A DNA stretch of 46,821 bases from Xanthoparmelia taractica. Its lineage: Eukaryota; Ascomycota; Lecanoromycetes; Lecanorales; Parmeliaceae. The stretch is taken from contig JANQBS010000286.1 in NCBI GenBank assembly GCA_033085395.1, positions 1-46,821 of the forward strand. Direction: 5' to 3'. Under the pieces are notes generated by a model. It was not told the DNA's origin. It saw only the letters and a list, made by a program, of their open reading frames with translations, and made no database searches. Numbering within the stretch: the stretch's first letter is position 1; each line of letters starts with the position of its first letter. This document shows positions 1-8,760 of this stretch, piece by piece. The position numbers were made by a program, and so were the translations under genes.

Positions 1-198
1 TTTTTTTTTCATAAAATCATAATTTATGCAATTATATTTTTATGAAAAGAAAAAAGAAATAGAAGTGATAGATTTCAGGTGGGGCGGTACCCCATTAACT
101 AATGTTTATAGATATTTTTCAATGCCAAAACGATTAGGTGTAGATCAGAACAGATCATGAGGAATAATACATCTAGATATCTTTGGCTAATTCCCTAG
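1..198. repeat. Left window edge, with a repeat also found near 40.3 kb
   Basis: The window opens with a T run and AT-rich DNA. Positions about 63-95 carry the string aggtggggcggt preceded by aagtgata, which recurs at about 40321-40352. At 40.2-40.35 kb that string is preceded by another repeat (gataccgcgtacatct), and that second repeat is the last thing in this window (46.72-46.79 kb). The two window edges together therefore resemble the continuous stretch at 40.24-40.35 kb. No gene was recognised. A short frame at about 103-192 is open but has no identified homology. Confidence 0.6.
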
Positions 199-942
199 TT
201 TTATTATGATTTACTGCAAACGCTATTAACTAGGGCATTCAGTTCATTGGAATGAGGGTTAAACAGTCCACCTAAGCCTCATGCTTTTGTGAGTCTACCT
301 GTTCAAGGTGTCATAGGTAGTATTATAGATAGCCTAAATATAACTAACGCAACATTGTTTGGTTCTGCATTTATTGGTTGGCTTTTTCTAGGGCCCTGTC
401 TGGGATTTTTTGATTGTTTTGGTATGACTTTAACTTATGATATAACAGAAGGAATGCCTATCCCAATGGATATCCTACGACAAGATCCTATTCTATGTGA
501 GTTAATACGAACATATAATGCGTTTAACAATATATATATGGCTCATCAGTGTGTAATTATAAGCCATGAGCATGCATCTCATGCACCTCATGCTCAACAA
601 AATATGAAGAATGTTCCTCAACTAAATATGAACAATTTTCGTCCTATGAATCATCTTTTACCATTATCTGAACAAATTACAACTCAACATCCTCATCTTG
701 CAGATGTGGTTAATGAATTAGTACGTAATATTACTAATTATAACGCAACTCTTAATGATCCAAGTCATATGGCAATGTGTCATAGAAATGAGGAGATTGC
801 AAATATCATGACAAGCTTAGAAATTATCATACGAGCAATCTCTCCACTTGGGCTTGATTTCACATTTCCTGTCATAGATAATGTAAACCCTGACCAACAG
901 TGAATAGAATATCAAAATGCTTATAATAGATTTGCTAGGTAA
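199..942 (+). CDS. cox1: cox1 3'-terminal fragment with a long C-terminal extension
   Basis: The frame is open from 199 (a TAG precedes it) to TAA at 940-942, with TGA read as Trp. The first ~35 residues match the C-terminus of fungal cytochrome c oxidase subunit 1: SSLEWGLNSPPKPHAFVSLP, where Cox1 normally stops a few residues later. Here the frame runs on for about 210 residues: a hydrophobic stretch (about 325-430), then a His/Asn/Met-rich hydrophilic domain of unknown function. No start codon is seen and the main body of cox1 is outside the window, so this is either the last exon of cox1 or a detached, displaced copy of its end. Similar Cox1-end modules recur at 4.04-4.11 kb and about 9.68-9.72 kb, which favours mobility of this terminus. 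The Cox1 identity of the first 35 residues is fairly secure. The function of the extension is unknown. Confidence 0.7.
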
Positions 943-1695
943 TATTTAACTAGCTATATAACTAATTGTTTATAAGGCAAATTATTGCTTTTAGCATTTT
1001 TGCAGTATCTGTTCAATAACTTGATAAAATTAATTAGATAATTAGTTCTGTATTTGCTTTACAAAAAACTAAGATGTGCTTCTACAGTTTCGCATGCTTC
1101 GCAATAGATGAATTTTATATTCGTCTCTTCGTCTGAAAATGTATTGTACATAACTGCTAGCTTAAATAGCGATCCCTTTTATAGAATTACATTTAAAAGG
1201 AAATATGCATATAGTTCTCATCTTAGTCTTTAATACTAAGATGTGAATAGGAGAAGGGTATATTATTTTTAGTATTTAATACTAAGATGTATTACATAAA
1301 GCCTAATCTTAACAATTCTCTAATTAATTTTTAAACCATATATTACCTTGTATTTGGTGTTTATTATGTCAAGCATGAGTAAACAGACACCAAATCTGGA
1401 AGGGCATTAAAAATAAGAAATTTATTATTTTAGCTAATATATTTATTGATAAACCTCTTTTTTCTTATATCTATATCTGTACGGCGCTGCTTCTCGGCTA
1501 CTGGTTCTATAAATTATAGAAGTAATATTTAGACTTCTATTTCTCTTTTTCTCTCATTATTTTTTTCTCTTTTTCTCTTTTTCTCTATTTCTCTTTTTCT
1601 CTATTTCTCTTTTTCTCTTTTTCTCTTTTTCTTGGTATACTATTTTTTTTAATCTGTATTGTGTATCCGTGATGTATAAATAACAATCTAAAGCT
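943..1695. repeat. AT-rich spacer with dispersed repeat R1 (copy 1) and a CT tract
   Basis: No gene was seen. About 1070-1330 is copy 1 of a repeat recurring at about 2087-2400: shared strings include gtattgta.ataactgctag, gcgatcccttttaaagga and tagtatttaatact followed by gaggagaagggt. About 1545-1635 is a polypyrimidine tract of repeated ttctcttt units. At 1651-1680 lies ctgtattgtgtatccg, a leader string also found before cox3 (11.21 kb) and before a degenerate cox3 start (9.54 kb). Confidence 0.6.
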
Positions 1696-1992
1696 ATGCT
1701 ACAGCTAATACTTTTTTTAATTGCCTATTTCCAGGTACTGGATATCAATAGCTACATTTCACAATTGCTAGAAATGTATCAAACTATCACTGGATTATCT
1801 TCAGATATGCCCAGTTATTCTAATTTTATTACTATAGATAATATAAATAGTATGACTGATGGGCAAACTCCTGATGGAGCAGACTATCTAGAAACTAAGT
1901 ATAGAAACAAATGTCCCAGGTGTGCTGAAGAGGGTATAGAAGTATTTGTGTTACCGGGGAAACATTGTCCCAGATGTAATCAACCTTGTTAG
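1696..1992 (+). CDS. Small ORF: atp8-like start joined to a zinc-ribbon tail
   Basis: 98 residues, ATG to TAG. The first ~10 codons and the bases before them resemble the start of the real atp8 at 43630 (ctatgctacagctaatac against gtatgccacagctagtac), after which similarity ends. The residues that follow are mixed. The C-terminus carries two CPRC knuckles 16 residues apart plus a terminal Cys (CPRCAEEG...HCPRCNQPC), a plausible zinc ribbon. It looks like a chimera made by capturing the 5' end and leader of atp8. I do not recognise the protein. It could be expressed from the captured leader, or it could be a chance product of rearrangement. Confidence 0.5.
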   Translation: MLQLILFLIAYFQVLDINSYISQLLEMYQTITGLSSDMPSYSNFITIDNINSMTDGQTPDGADYLETKYRNKCPRCAEEGIEVFVLPGKHCPRCNQPC

Positions 1993-2086
1993 TACATGTT
2001 AGGCTCTAATCGCCCCCTTTAAGACGAATTTTGCTTTAGGTACTTGGCCGATAAGCCTTTTTTTTTTGATTTTCTGAGCTTTACAT

Positions 2087-2400
2087 GTGTTTCTACAATT
2101 TTATTAGCGACAAATAGATGATTTTTATCCTAATGTATTGTAGATAACTGCTAGTTTAACTAGTTAAGTTATATAACTAGTTAAGTTAGCAATCCCTTTT
2201 AATTTAACTAGTTAAGCTAGCGATCCCTTTTAAAGGAGAATATTCAAAGTTCTCATTGTTAGTATTTAATACTACTAGCGATTCCTTTTAAAGGAAAATA
2301 CACATACTTCTCATTGTTAGTATTTAATATTAATATGTGAAGAGGAGAAGGGTTATATATGACTTATAGCATAAATACTATGTTGTATGTACTCATAAAG
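2087..2400. repeat. Dispersed repeat R1 (copy 2)
   Basis: Diverged copy of about 1070-1330, itself containing short internal duplications: taactagttaagtta repeated near 2155-2215, and gcgatcccttttaaagga twice near 2220 and 2278. The gaggagaagggttata end also appears at about 40518-40535, so a third, shorter copy lies upstream of rps3. Confidence 0.6.
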
Positions 2401-2405
2401 CCAAA

Positions 2406-2663
2406 ATGGGTTGCGGAGCAACTAAAGCTTAAGTTAAGCATAATACAAAGCTTATAGAACCAAAAAAGTCCTATCACACAAGGAAAGAAAAAGAAAAACT
2501 TTTTATATTACCAGTATATATAGCACTAATAACAATAAATAGCTTTGTTCTGTTTATAACATTATATTTTGTTACATTTGACTCAGATTCAGTAATCACA
2601 AACTTAGGCATTACTTATTATTTAATAGATTGTTTAAATACAATTCTATCTAATATTTCTTAG
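2406..2663 (+). pseudogene. Degenerate membrane-protein ORF fragment
   Basis: The frame from ATG 2406 has a TAA after eight codons. It then reads about 75 codons to TAG 2661: a Lys-rich stretch, one strong hydrophobic segment (about 2504-2580), then a polar tail. After the TAG the same frame continues open to about 2800 and includes a CPTC motif, but that part is antisense to the minus-strand fossil gene at 2692-3234. Positions 2531-2566 are a perfect 36-base repeat of 44971-45006. No family was recognised. Confidence 0.35.
2531..2566. repeat. 36-bp perfect direct repeat (copy 1)
   Basis: The string beginning aacaataaatagctttgttc and ending in acattata is identical at 44971-45006. A perfect repeat 42 kb away in otherwise diverged DNA suggests a recent copy or a recombination site. 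Confidence 0.85.
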
Positions 2664-2691
2664 ATAGATCTATTAGAGATTGACATAGAGG

Positions 2692-3234
2692 TTAGCGATG
2701 TTGACGATCTTGGCCTTTTGGTGTATTTGCATTCTCTAGAGGCCATCTTTCCTGCTCCCCAGATACAAGTAGATTCATGTCCGACCTGTAATAGTGATTG
2801 AACAAGGCGAATGCGACCCTCTTGCTGTTTGCTCCTCGGGCCTATTTGCCGGTTGTTGGAGCACGTAAACTGCCCTTCCGGTCAAAACCTTCAATGCCTT
2901 GCAGAGCCCCCATGACAATAGGGCTTTGCGAGTACAATTTTGTTTTGCTCATGATGCATCTTAATGTAAAATTAGCATAAGCCTTTATGTATAATGATAT
3001 AAAAACGTACTTTTTTCGGTTTTGCCCTTAGCGAACAACACCTTCCGTATCTGTATACACACTCACGACGTTAGTCGCATCAAACGCGGCCTTGAAGTCG
3101 GGATCATTAGAAATAATATGCGACGCAACTGCTAATTGTTGAACAGCTGATAAACCCTACCGCTGAAGGCTGGAGACAAGCATTGCAAGTAGAGTGTTGG
3201 CAGTGGCTCGATCTAGATAAAATGTCTTGTTCAT
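2692..3234 (-). pseudogene. Minus-strand fossil gene in a G+C-richer island
   Basis: Read on the minus strand from ATG at 3234 down to TAA at 2692-2694, one frame of 181 codons has only three internal stops (TAG 3159-3157, TAA 3030-3028, TAG 2844-2842). It begins MNKTFYLDRATANTLLAMLV and later has a soluble-protein look (ASHIISNDPDFKAAFDATN). The third-position G/C and codons such as GCC, CTG and CGG are unlike the neighbouring mitochondrial genes. This suggests DNA of foreign or nuclear origin that has decayed. I do not recognise the protein. Alternative: a chance open frame in a G+C-rich insert. Confidence 0.4.
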
Positions 3235-3299
3235 TGTCCGAGATGTAACCAGCCCTGTTAAAAGATAAATGACAAGCTGGTTATTATCTTACTAGTATA

Positions 3300-3372
3300 G
3301 TTATAAGAGAGGAGGTGTAAGACATGGTGTTGTGAAACATCACTAATGGGATACCGCGTATATCTATCTAAG
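3300..3372. repeat. Dispersed repeat R2 (gataccgcgta element), copy 1
   Basis: Contains gaggaggtgtaa and gataccgcgtatatctatc. The same elements occur at 40240-40290 and 46722-46790, where ggagggtgtaata, ggaggtca and ccacaggataccgcgtacat are almost identical. The function is unknown. The repeat is conserved in G+C-rich blocks while its surroundings drift. Confidence 0.65.
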
Positions 3373-3539
3373 AATCCTGTAAATCTTAATGACATATTTG
3401 TGGTATTAGTTAAGTAACAGGATAAAATTAATTAAAACAAGAAATTGGTAGTATAACCAATTGTTTATAATACAAAAAATTTATTTGTTGCTTCTAGTTA
3501 TGAAAGAGAAGGGTGTAATATAAGGAGGCTACATCTAAA

Positions 3540-3985
3540 AATTTACGCTTAGAATGGCAACGAGCCGAAAAGCGGATCTTTATTAGAGAGTAGATGCAGA
3601 ACATTGCCATAAGCACACATGTGACTTAGATTATAACGAAAATATTATAGAATATGTATATATTGTATTCTACAACTTAATCTAACGTATTAGTCATTAT
3701 GCACATTATTTATACTTTATAATTTGCTAAAGATTTATTAAAACACTTATAAATTAAAGCTTTATACTAACAAGGTATTATTTGCTTTTTTACTTTTGAA
3801 AATATAACTATGATACATATATAAAATTAAAATGAGAATCTTTAAAAGTCATCCTTTATTAAAGCTGCTTAATTCATATCTAATAGATTCTCCACAATCA
3901 TCAAACATAAATTTTTTATGAAATTTTGGTTCATTGTTAGCCTTTTGTTTAGCAATACAAATATTTACAGGAGTAACACCAGCAA
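3540..3985 (+). repeat. Displaced copy of the cob leader and first ~50 codons
   Basis: Closely matches 5040-5492, the region carrying the tail of an accessory ORF, an AT-rich spacer and the start of cob. The first ~50 codons are nearly the same: MRIFKSHPLLKLLNS with one Pro-to-Ser change, until TGVTPAM replaces TGVTLAM and the sequences part. The tail before it (KRIFIRE, stop) resembles KAGRRIIIRG, stop, at about 5065-5094. Inference: an inserted segment of about 1.5 kb brought a second cob 5' end, and the upstream copy is the one cut off from the body of the gene. Confidence 0.8.
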
Positions 3986-4791
3986 TGTTTTCTAATGTTA
4001 TAAGCTTTAAATCTAAAGTCCAAAAACATGTCTTAAGTCTTTTCAACTCCTTAGTCTGGGGTTTAAGTAGTCCGGATAAACCTCACGCTTTTGTTAGTCT
4101 ACCTCTACAGTCTGAATTTTCTTCTATATTAATCTTTGATTCTACTATCTTTTCTAATATATCTGATGTTATTATTTACATATCTAATATTATCTGTAAT
4201 ATCTTTAATGCCATAGCCACTGTATCTAGTGCTATTTCTTACATGCATGATGTTTTTGTTTTATTATCTCTTGATGATTGCTTGGGTCTTGTATTATATT
4301 GCCAATCATCTACTCATAGTACACTTAAACCTGAGCATAATGTAGATACGGGTATTAAAGCTAAGGATAAACATAAAGAAGTTAGTCCTGTTGTTAATGT
4401 TACTTATATATCTTACCTAAGTCCATCAGGTATTACAAAAAGAGTCTTAGTTGATCTGTACCAAGCTGAAGGTCTGAGGCTGAGAGAACTTTGACCTCAA
4501 AGATCATATCCTACCAAGGGTGTTCTGGTTAACGGTGTTATGAGAACAGGTATAGAATTACCTGAACGCAGACCTAATGGAATAGATAGTACACTCCATC
4601 CTGAGATTATACGCGCAGAAGGACCTATGCCTATTGGATGTAGAGGGATCTGAGCATCTGCCCATGTTAGGGTCCCTAACCTTAGAGTGGTCACGAGAGG
4701 TCATCCCGTAGAGACAATAGCTTTTAGGTCACCTTACTCAACTAATGGAACAGGGCAAGCTAGAAAGTCATTTATAATGGATAACAACTAG
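3832..4791 (+). CDS. Chimeric ORF: cob N-terminus, cox1 C-terminus, novel domain
   Basis: 319 residues, ATG to TAG 4789-4791, reading TGA as Trp at 4492 and 4651. Residues 1-50 copy the cytochrome b N-terminus including its first hydrophobic helix. Residues ~72-93 (FNSLVWGLSSPDKPHAFVSL) copy the Cox1 C-terminal end. A hydrophobic stretch follows (about 4110-4300), then a polar Arg/Pro-rich tail. The joined pieces come from two different oxidase/bc1 genes, so the ORF was built by recombination and cannot act as either enzyme. The long open frame suggests it is recent or under some selection. The same frame continues after the stop in decayed form to about 4920. Function unknown. Confidence 0.6.
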
Positions 4792-5094
4792 GCTGTTCCT
4801 TTATTATTTAGCCTAATAATAATGAAATATAGCATATTTGATAGACCGCAGCCATCTGGTGAAAATCTTATAAGACTTTTTACACCTACACCATTTGCCT
4901 GAATTAATCCGCCAGTAGGGGTGGTTTTGCTCAACTTTATAGAGAAACAAGCTTACCTTACACAGCAGACAGAGGTATATGGACTAATGTTTTCAGTCAC
5001 TCACACCGTGATCTACATCGCTTAAATGTTATATCTAAAAATCAAGAATTAAAATTGCTAAAGGCTGGAAGGAGAATTATTATTAGAGGGTAAA
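4792..5094 (+). pseudogene. Decayed continuation of the chimeric ORF
   Basis: After TAG 4791 the same frame reads about 45 codons (FDRPQPSGENLIRLFTPTPF region). Coding character then shifts by one base near 4915-4925 and runs to a stop at about 5092, ending in KAGRRIIIRG. A diverged version of that ending precedes the displaced cob copy at about 3538-3590. One in-frame stop and one frameshift mark it as broken, unless translated by unusual means. Confidence 0.4.
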
Positions 5095-5338
5095 TACAAT
5101 GTATTGCTATATGTACTAAGTACGCTTGTGCTTTAGGTTATGACAAAAATATTATATGTATACATTATATTGTATTCTACAGCTTAATCTTATGTATTAG
5201 TCATTATACACATGATTTATACTTTATAATTTGCTAAAGATTTATTAAAACACTTATAAATTCAAGCTTTATACTAACAAGGTATTATTTGCCTTTTTAC
5301 TTTTGAAAATATAACTATGATACATATATAAAATTAAA

Positions 5339-7951
5339 ATGAGAATCTTTAAAAGTCATCCTTTATTAAAGCTGCTTAATTCATATCTAATAGATTCTCC
5401 ACAACCATCAAACATAAATTTTTTATGAAATTTTGGTTCATTGTTAGCCTTTTGTTTAGCAATACAAATATTTACAGGGGTAACTCTAGCAATGCATTAC
5501 AATGCTAATGTTTTAGATGCATTTAACTCAGTAGAGCATATTATGCGTGATGTAAATAATGGATGATTAATACGATATTTACATTCAAATACAGCTTCGG
5601 CCTTTTTTTTTTTAGTTTACCTACACATAGGTAGAGGGCTATACTACGGATCATATAAAGCTCCTAGGACATTAGTTTGAACAATAGGTACAGTTATCTT
5701 TATTTTAATGATAGCTACAGCATTTCTGGGTTATGTCCTTCCCTACGGGCAAATGTCATTATGAGGTGCTACAGTTATAACTAGCCTTATGAGTGCCATA
5801 CCGTGAGTTGGACAAGATATAGTAGAATTTCTTTGAGGAGGCTTCTCTGTTAATAATGCCACATTAAATAGATTTTTTGCTTTACATTTTGTTTTACCTT
5901 TTGTACTTGCTGCTTTAGTTTTAATGCATTTAATAGCACTACATGATAGCGCAGGTTCAGGTAATCCTTTGGGTGTATCAGGTAATTATGATAGATTACC
6001 ATTTGCCCCTTATTATATATTTAAAGATTTAATTACTCTTTTTATTTTCATATTAGTACTATCTATGTTTGTATTCTTTATGCCTAACCTTTTAGGAGAT
6101 AGTGAAAACTATGTAATGGCTAATGCTATGCAAACTCCTCCTGCGATAGTTCCGGAGTGATATCTTTTACCCTTTTATGCTATACTTAGATCTATACCAA
6201 ACAAACTGTTAGGTGTTATTGCTATGTTTTCTGCTATTTTAATTTTGTTAGTTATGCCTTTTACTGATCTTTCTAGATCCAGAGGTATACAATTTAAACC
6301 TTTAAGCAAAGCAGCCTTTTTCATGTTTGTAGGTAATTTTTTAATATTAATGGAATTAGGTGCTAAACATGTGGAATCTCCATTTATAGAATTTGGACAA
6401 ATATCTACAGTTATTTATTTTGCGCATTTTTTAATCATAGTACCTTTAATTAGTTTACTTGAAAATACATTGATTGAAATAGCTAGTGAAAAAAATGTAA
6501 CTTACTATATGGAACAGCCAACACATGTTTCAGGCTGGTGGTGAGAAGATTTACATCCTTGAACTTTAGAAGCATTATTTAAAAAACCCTACACTGGGGT
6601 ATGCAAAAATTGAAATCCGCAAAAGGGAGAGATATCATTAACTCCAAAAAGTGAATTAGATTGATACAATAGCCATAAGCGTTTTTGACCTAATCAAGGC
6701 GTGGTTGGATATCATCGTGGTATAAAAGCATGAATACGTGAAGATAATTTGGTTTCCCCTGATGCTCCATTACCATTCAATGAACATGGTACTCTAAAAC
6801 CATTTAGGTGAATGAGTATTGATAAATATTTTGAAGAAAAGGGGTGAAATTTGCAAAAATATATAAAAGATAACGGATTAGACAAAGACACTGTAAAAGC
6901 ATATAATGAAGCTCTAAAAGCGCATAAAGAACAAAAACGTGCTGAGGCTAAAAAACGAGCTGAGGAAGCTGAGAAAAAGAAAAAGAAAGATGATGACGAT
7001 AATGATGGAAATGGGCCCTACGGAGGTGTAAGGGTTCCTTTTCATGAAAAAGATCAATTAACTAAACCGTATAAACCTTTATATGATCCTAATGAGAGAA
7101 CTATTGCTAATTTCAGCTGATTTATACTTATTACACTAGCTGTAAGTCTGCTTATTGCAGGTTTAACCGTTTTATATTTGTCTCTGCCTCTGTTTGAGCA
7201 TACAGGATTCTCAACTAGTTTACCATCGTACTGTGATGCACCTAGACCTTGAGGTATATATTTTCAAGATAGTGCAACACCACAAATGGAAGGTTTAGTT
7301 GAGTTACATGATAACATCTTGTTCTATTTAGTTATAATATTATTTGGAGTAGGATGATTGTTAATATCAATAGTTAAAAGCTATAGTAATACGGAATCAC
7401 CTATCTCACATAAATATTTAAGTCATGGTACATTGGTTGAGCTTATTTGAACTATTACACCTGCTTTAATATTAATTTTAATTGCTTTTCCATCCTTTAA
7501 GTTATTATATTTAATGGACGAAGTGAGCGATCCGGCTATGGCCGTGTTAGCAGAAGGTCACCAATGATACTGAAGTTACCAATATCCTGATTTTTTAAAT
7601 AGTGATGATGAGTTTATTGAGTTTGATTCATATTTAGTGCCAGAATCTGACTTAGAAGACGGTGCTTTAAGAATGTTAGAAGTGGATAATAGACTTATTA
7701 TACCAGAACTAACTCATATTAGATTTATTGTTACAGCTGCTGATGTCATACATGCCTTAAGCTGTCCAGCTTTGGGTATTAAATGTGACGCGTATCCTGG
7801 ACGATTAAATCAGACCTCCGTCATGGTCAATCGTGAAGGCACCTTTTACGGACAATGTTCGGAAATTTGTGGTATACTACATAGCAGTATGCCTATTGTT
7901 ATAGAGTCAGTATCAATAGAAAAATTCGTTTCCTGACTACAAGAACAGTAA
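5339..7951 (+). CDS. cob-cox2: cob-cox2 in-frame fusion (cytochrome b plus cytochrome oxidase subunit 2)
   Basis: One uninterrupted frame of 870 codons from ATG 5339 to TAA 7949, without introns. Residues 1 to ~386 are a complete cytochrome b of complex III: heme-binding His positions in RYLHSNTASA...YLHIGRG and LHFVLPF...LMHLIALHD, PEWYLLPFYA of the Qo site, and eight hydrophobic segments. No stop follows the usual end (LLENTLIEIAS). Residues ~387-592 are a hydrophilic linker with a Trp-rich start and a Lys/Glu/Ala run at ~510-550. Residues ~593-619 form an extra hydrophobic helix. Residues ~633-870 are Cox2 of complex IV: DAPRPWGIYFQDSATPQ, two helices, EGHQWYWSYQYPDF, and the CuA site GQCSEICGILHSSM. 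Both proteins look functional, so processing into two chains is the likely outcome; the sequence cannot show where. An assembly error is unlikely because the linker itself is coding-like and open throughout. Confidence 0.9.
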
Positions 7952-8168
7952 TTAAACTAAAGATACCTAAGCTTTATTGTTTATTTTATCATGTTTTTAT
8001 TACCTTAAAAATAATAATAACTGGTGAAATAAGTTATTATTAAATTAAAAAGTTACAATTAGGCAAGAAAAGCTAAAGGAATTGTTAGAGATAAAAGGTT
8101 TAACCTTTGAACTACTTTTTACTTATGATACTCCTCTTGCCTATTACGGTCTAGTTGCAATACCTTGT
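7952..8168. other. Spacer between cox2 and a second, degenerate cox2 end
   Basis: AT-rich DNA without an ORF. It separates the real cox2 terminus from a decayed duplicate of it. Confidence 0.5.
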
Positions 8169-8262
8169 AGGAAATATGTTGTGGTATATTACACAGTTCA
8201 AGGCTTATAGTTATAGAGTCAAGAGAAATTTGTTTTTTGACTGCAAGAACAATAGATAATTT
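8169..8262 (+). pseudogene. Displaced, decayed copy of the cox2 3' end
   Basis: Aligns with 7860-7953: gaaatatgttgtggtatatta against gaaatttgtggtatactac, then ttatagttatagagtca, then ttttttgactgcaagaacaatagataat against gtttcctgactacaagaacagtaat. The CuA ligand codons are lost, so it is non-functional. It marks the junction of a terminus-replacing insertion downstream of cox2. The following ataatttacacttgtt also occurs at about 30019-30036 after the nad3 fusion. Confidence 0.7.
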
Positions 8263-8307
8263 ACACTTGTTTCTAGATTTTCTATCTATATGTTTACATA
8301 TCACTCC

Positions 8308-8354
8308 TGTTCCTGTTCCTGTTCCTGTTACTGTTCCTGTTCCTGTTCCTGTTT
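8308..8354. repeat. Hexamer tandem repeat (ttcctg)n
   Basis: About eight units of ttcctg with one ttactg variant, between the decayed cox2 end and trnR. A second hexamer array of a different unit is at 13273-13310. Confidence 0.9.
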
Positions 8355-8485
8355 TTATCAGCTCAATGATAAAGCGAGATGCGATGGGCATCTAGATACA
8401 TGTTTGAATCGCGTTATGGACAATTAATATAATGATAATTGATAATCGTTTGTACTTATGCATTCTAAAACTTTTTTCGTACAAA

Positions 8486-8554
8486 GCGTGTTAGCTTAAT
8501 TGGTTAAGCGTTGTGTTTCGGCCACAAGGATTGTAAGTTCGAGTCTTATACGCG
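8486..8554 (+). tRNA. trnR(ucg): tRNA-Arg (anticodon UCG)
   Basis: D-arm CTTA/TAAG, anticodon stem TTGTG/CACAA with loop tttcggc, and TTCGAGT T-loop. The acceptor stem (GCGTGTT against TATACGC) overlaps the T-stem, so the 3' side looks a few bases short. The tRNA may need an unusual acceptor or editing. Confidence 0.75.
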
Positions 8555-8760
8555 TTAATAAAGCAATAGGCTATCTTGAGCATTATGCGTAATTGTAGCC
8601 TATTGTACAATTTTTCTGATTATTATACCTCTATTAAATTTTAAGCTATTGTAATCTTGTTTTTATCTGAGTTAATACAATTGCCGCTTGTTACTCATCA
8701 GGATAAAATCAACTGTATCTTGAAGTTAACCCACGAGATATAAAACATCTAGAATTTAAT

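Noticed and set aside
103..192. A short open frame before the cox1 end (reading YFSMPKRLGVDQNRSWG)
   Set aside because: I considered it as an upstream cox1 exon piece, but it does not match a Cox1 segment I can recognise and it ends in a stop.
2798..2980. A + strand 60-residue frame
   Set aside because: It is antisense to the longer minus-strand fossil frame and has no recognisable domain.
5924..7936. Reading cob and cox2 as several short interrupted frames
   Set aside because: The apparent breaks are TGA codons at conserved Trp positions; with the mitochondrial code the frame is continuous.
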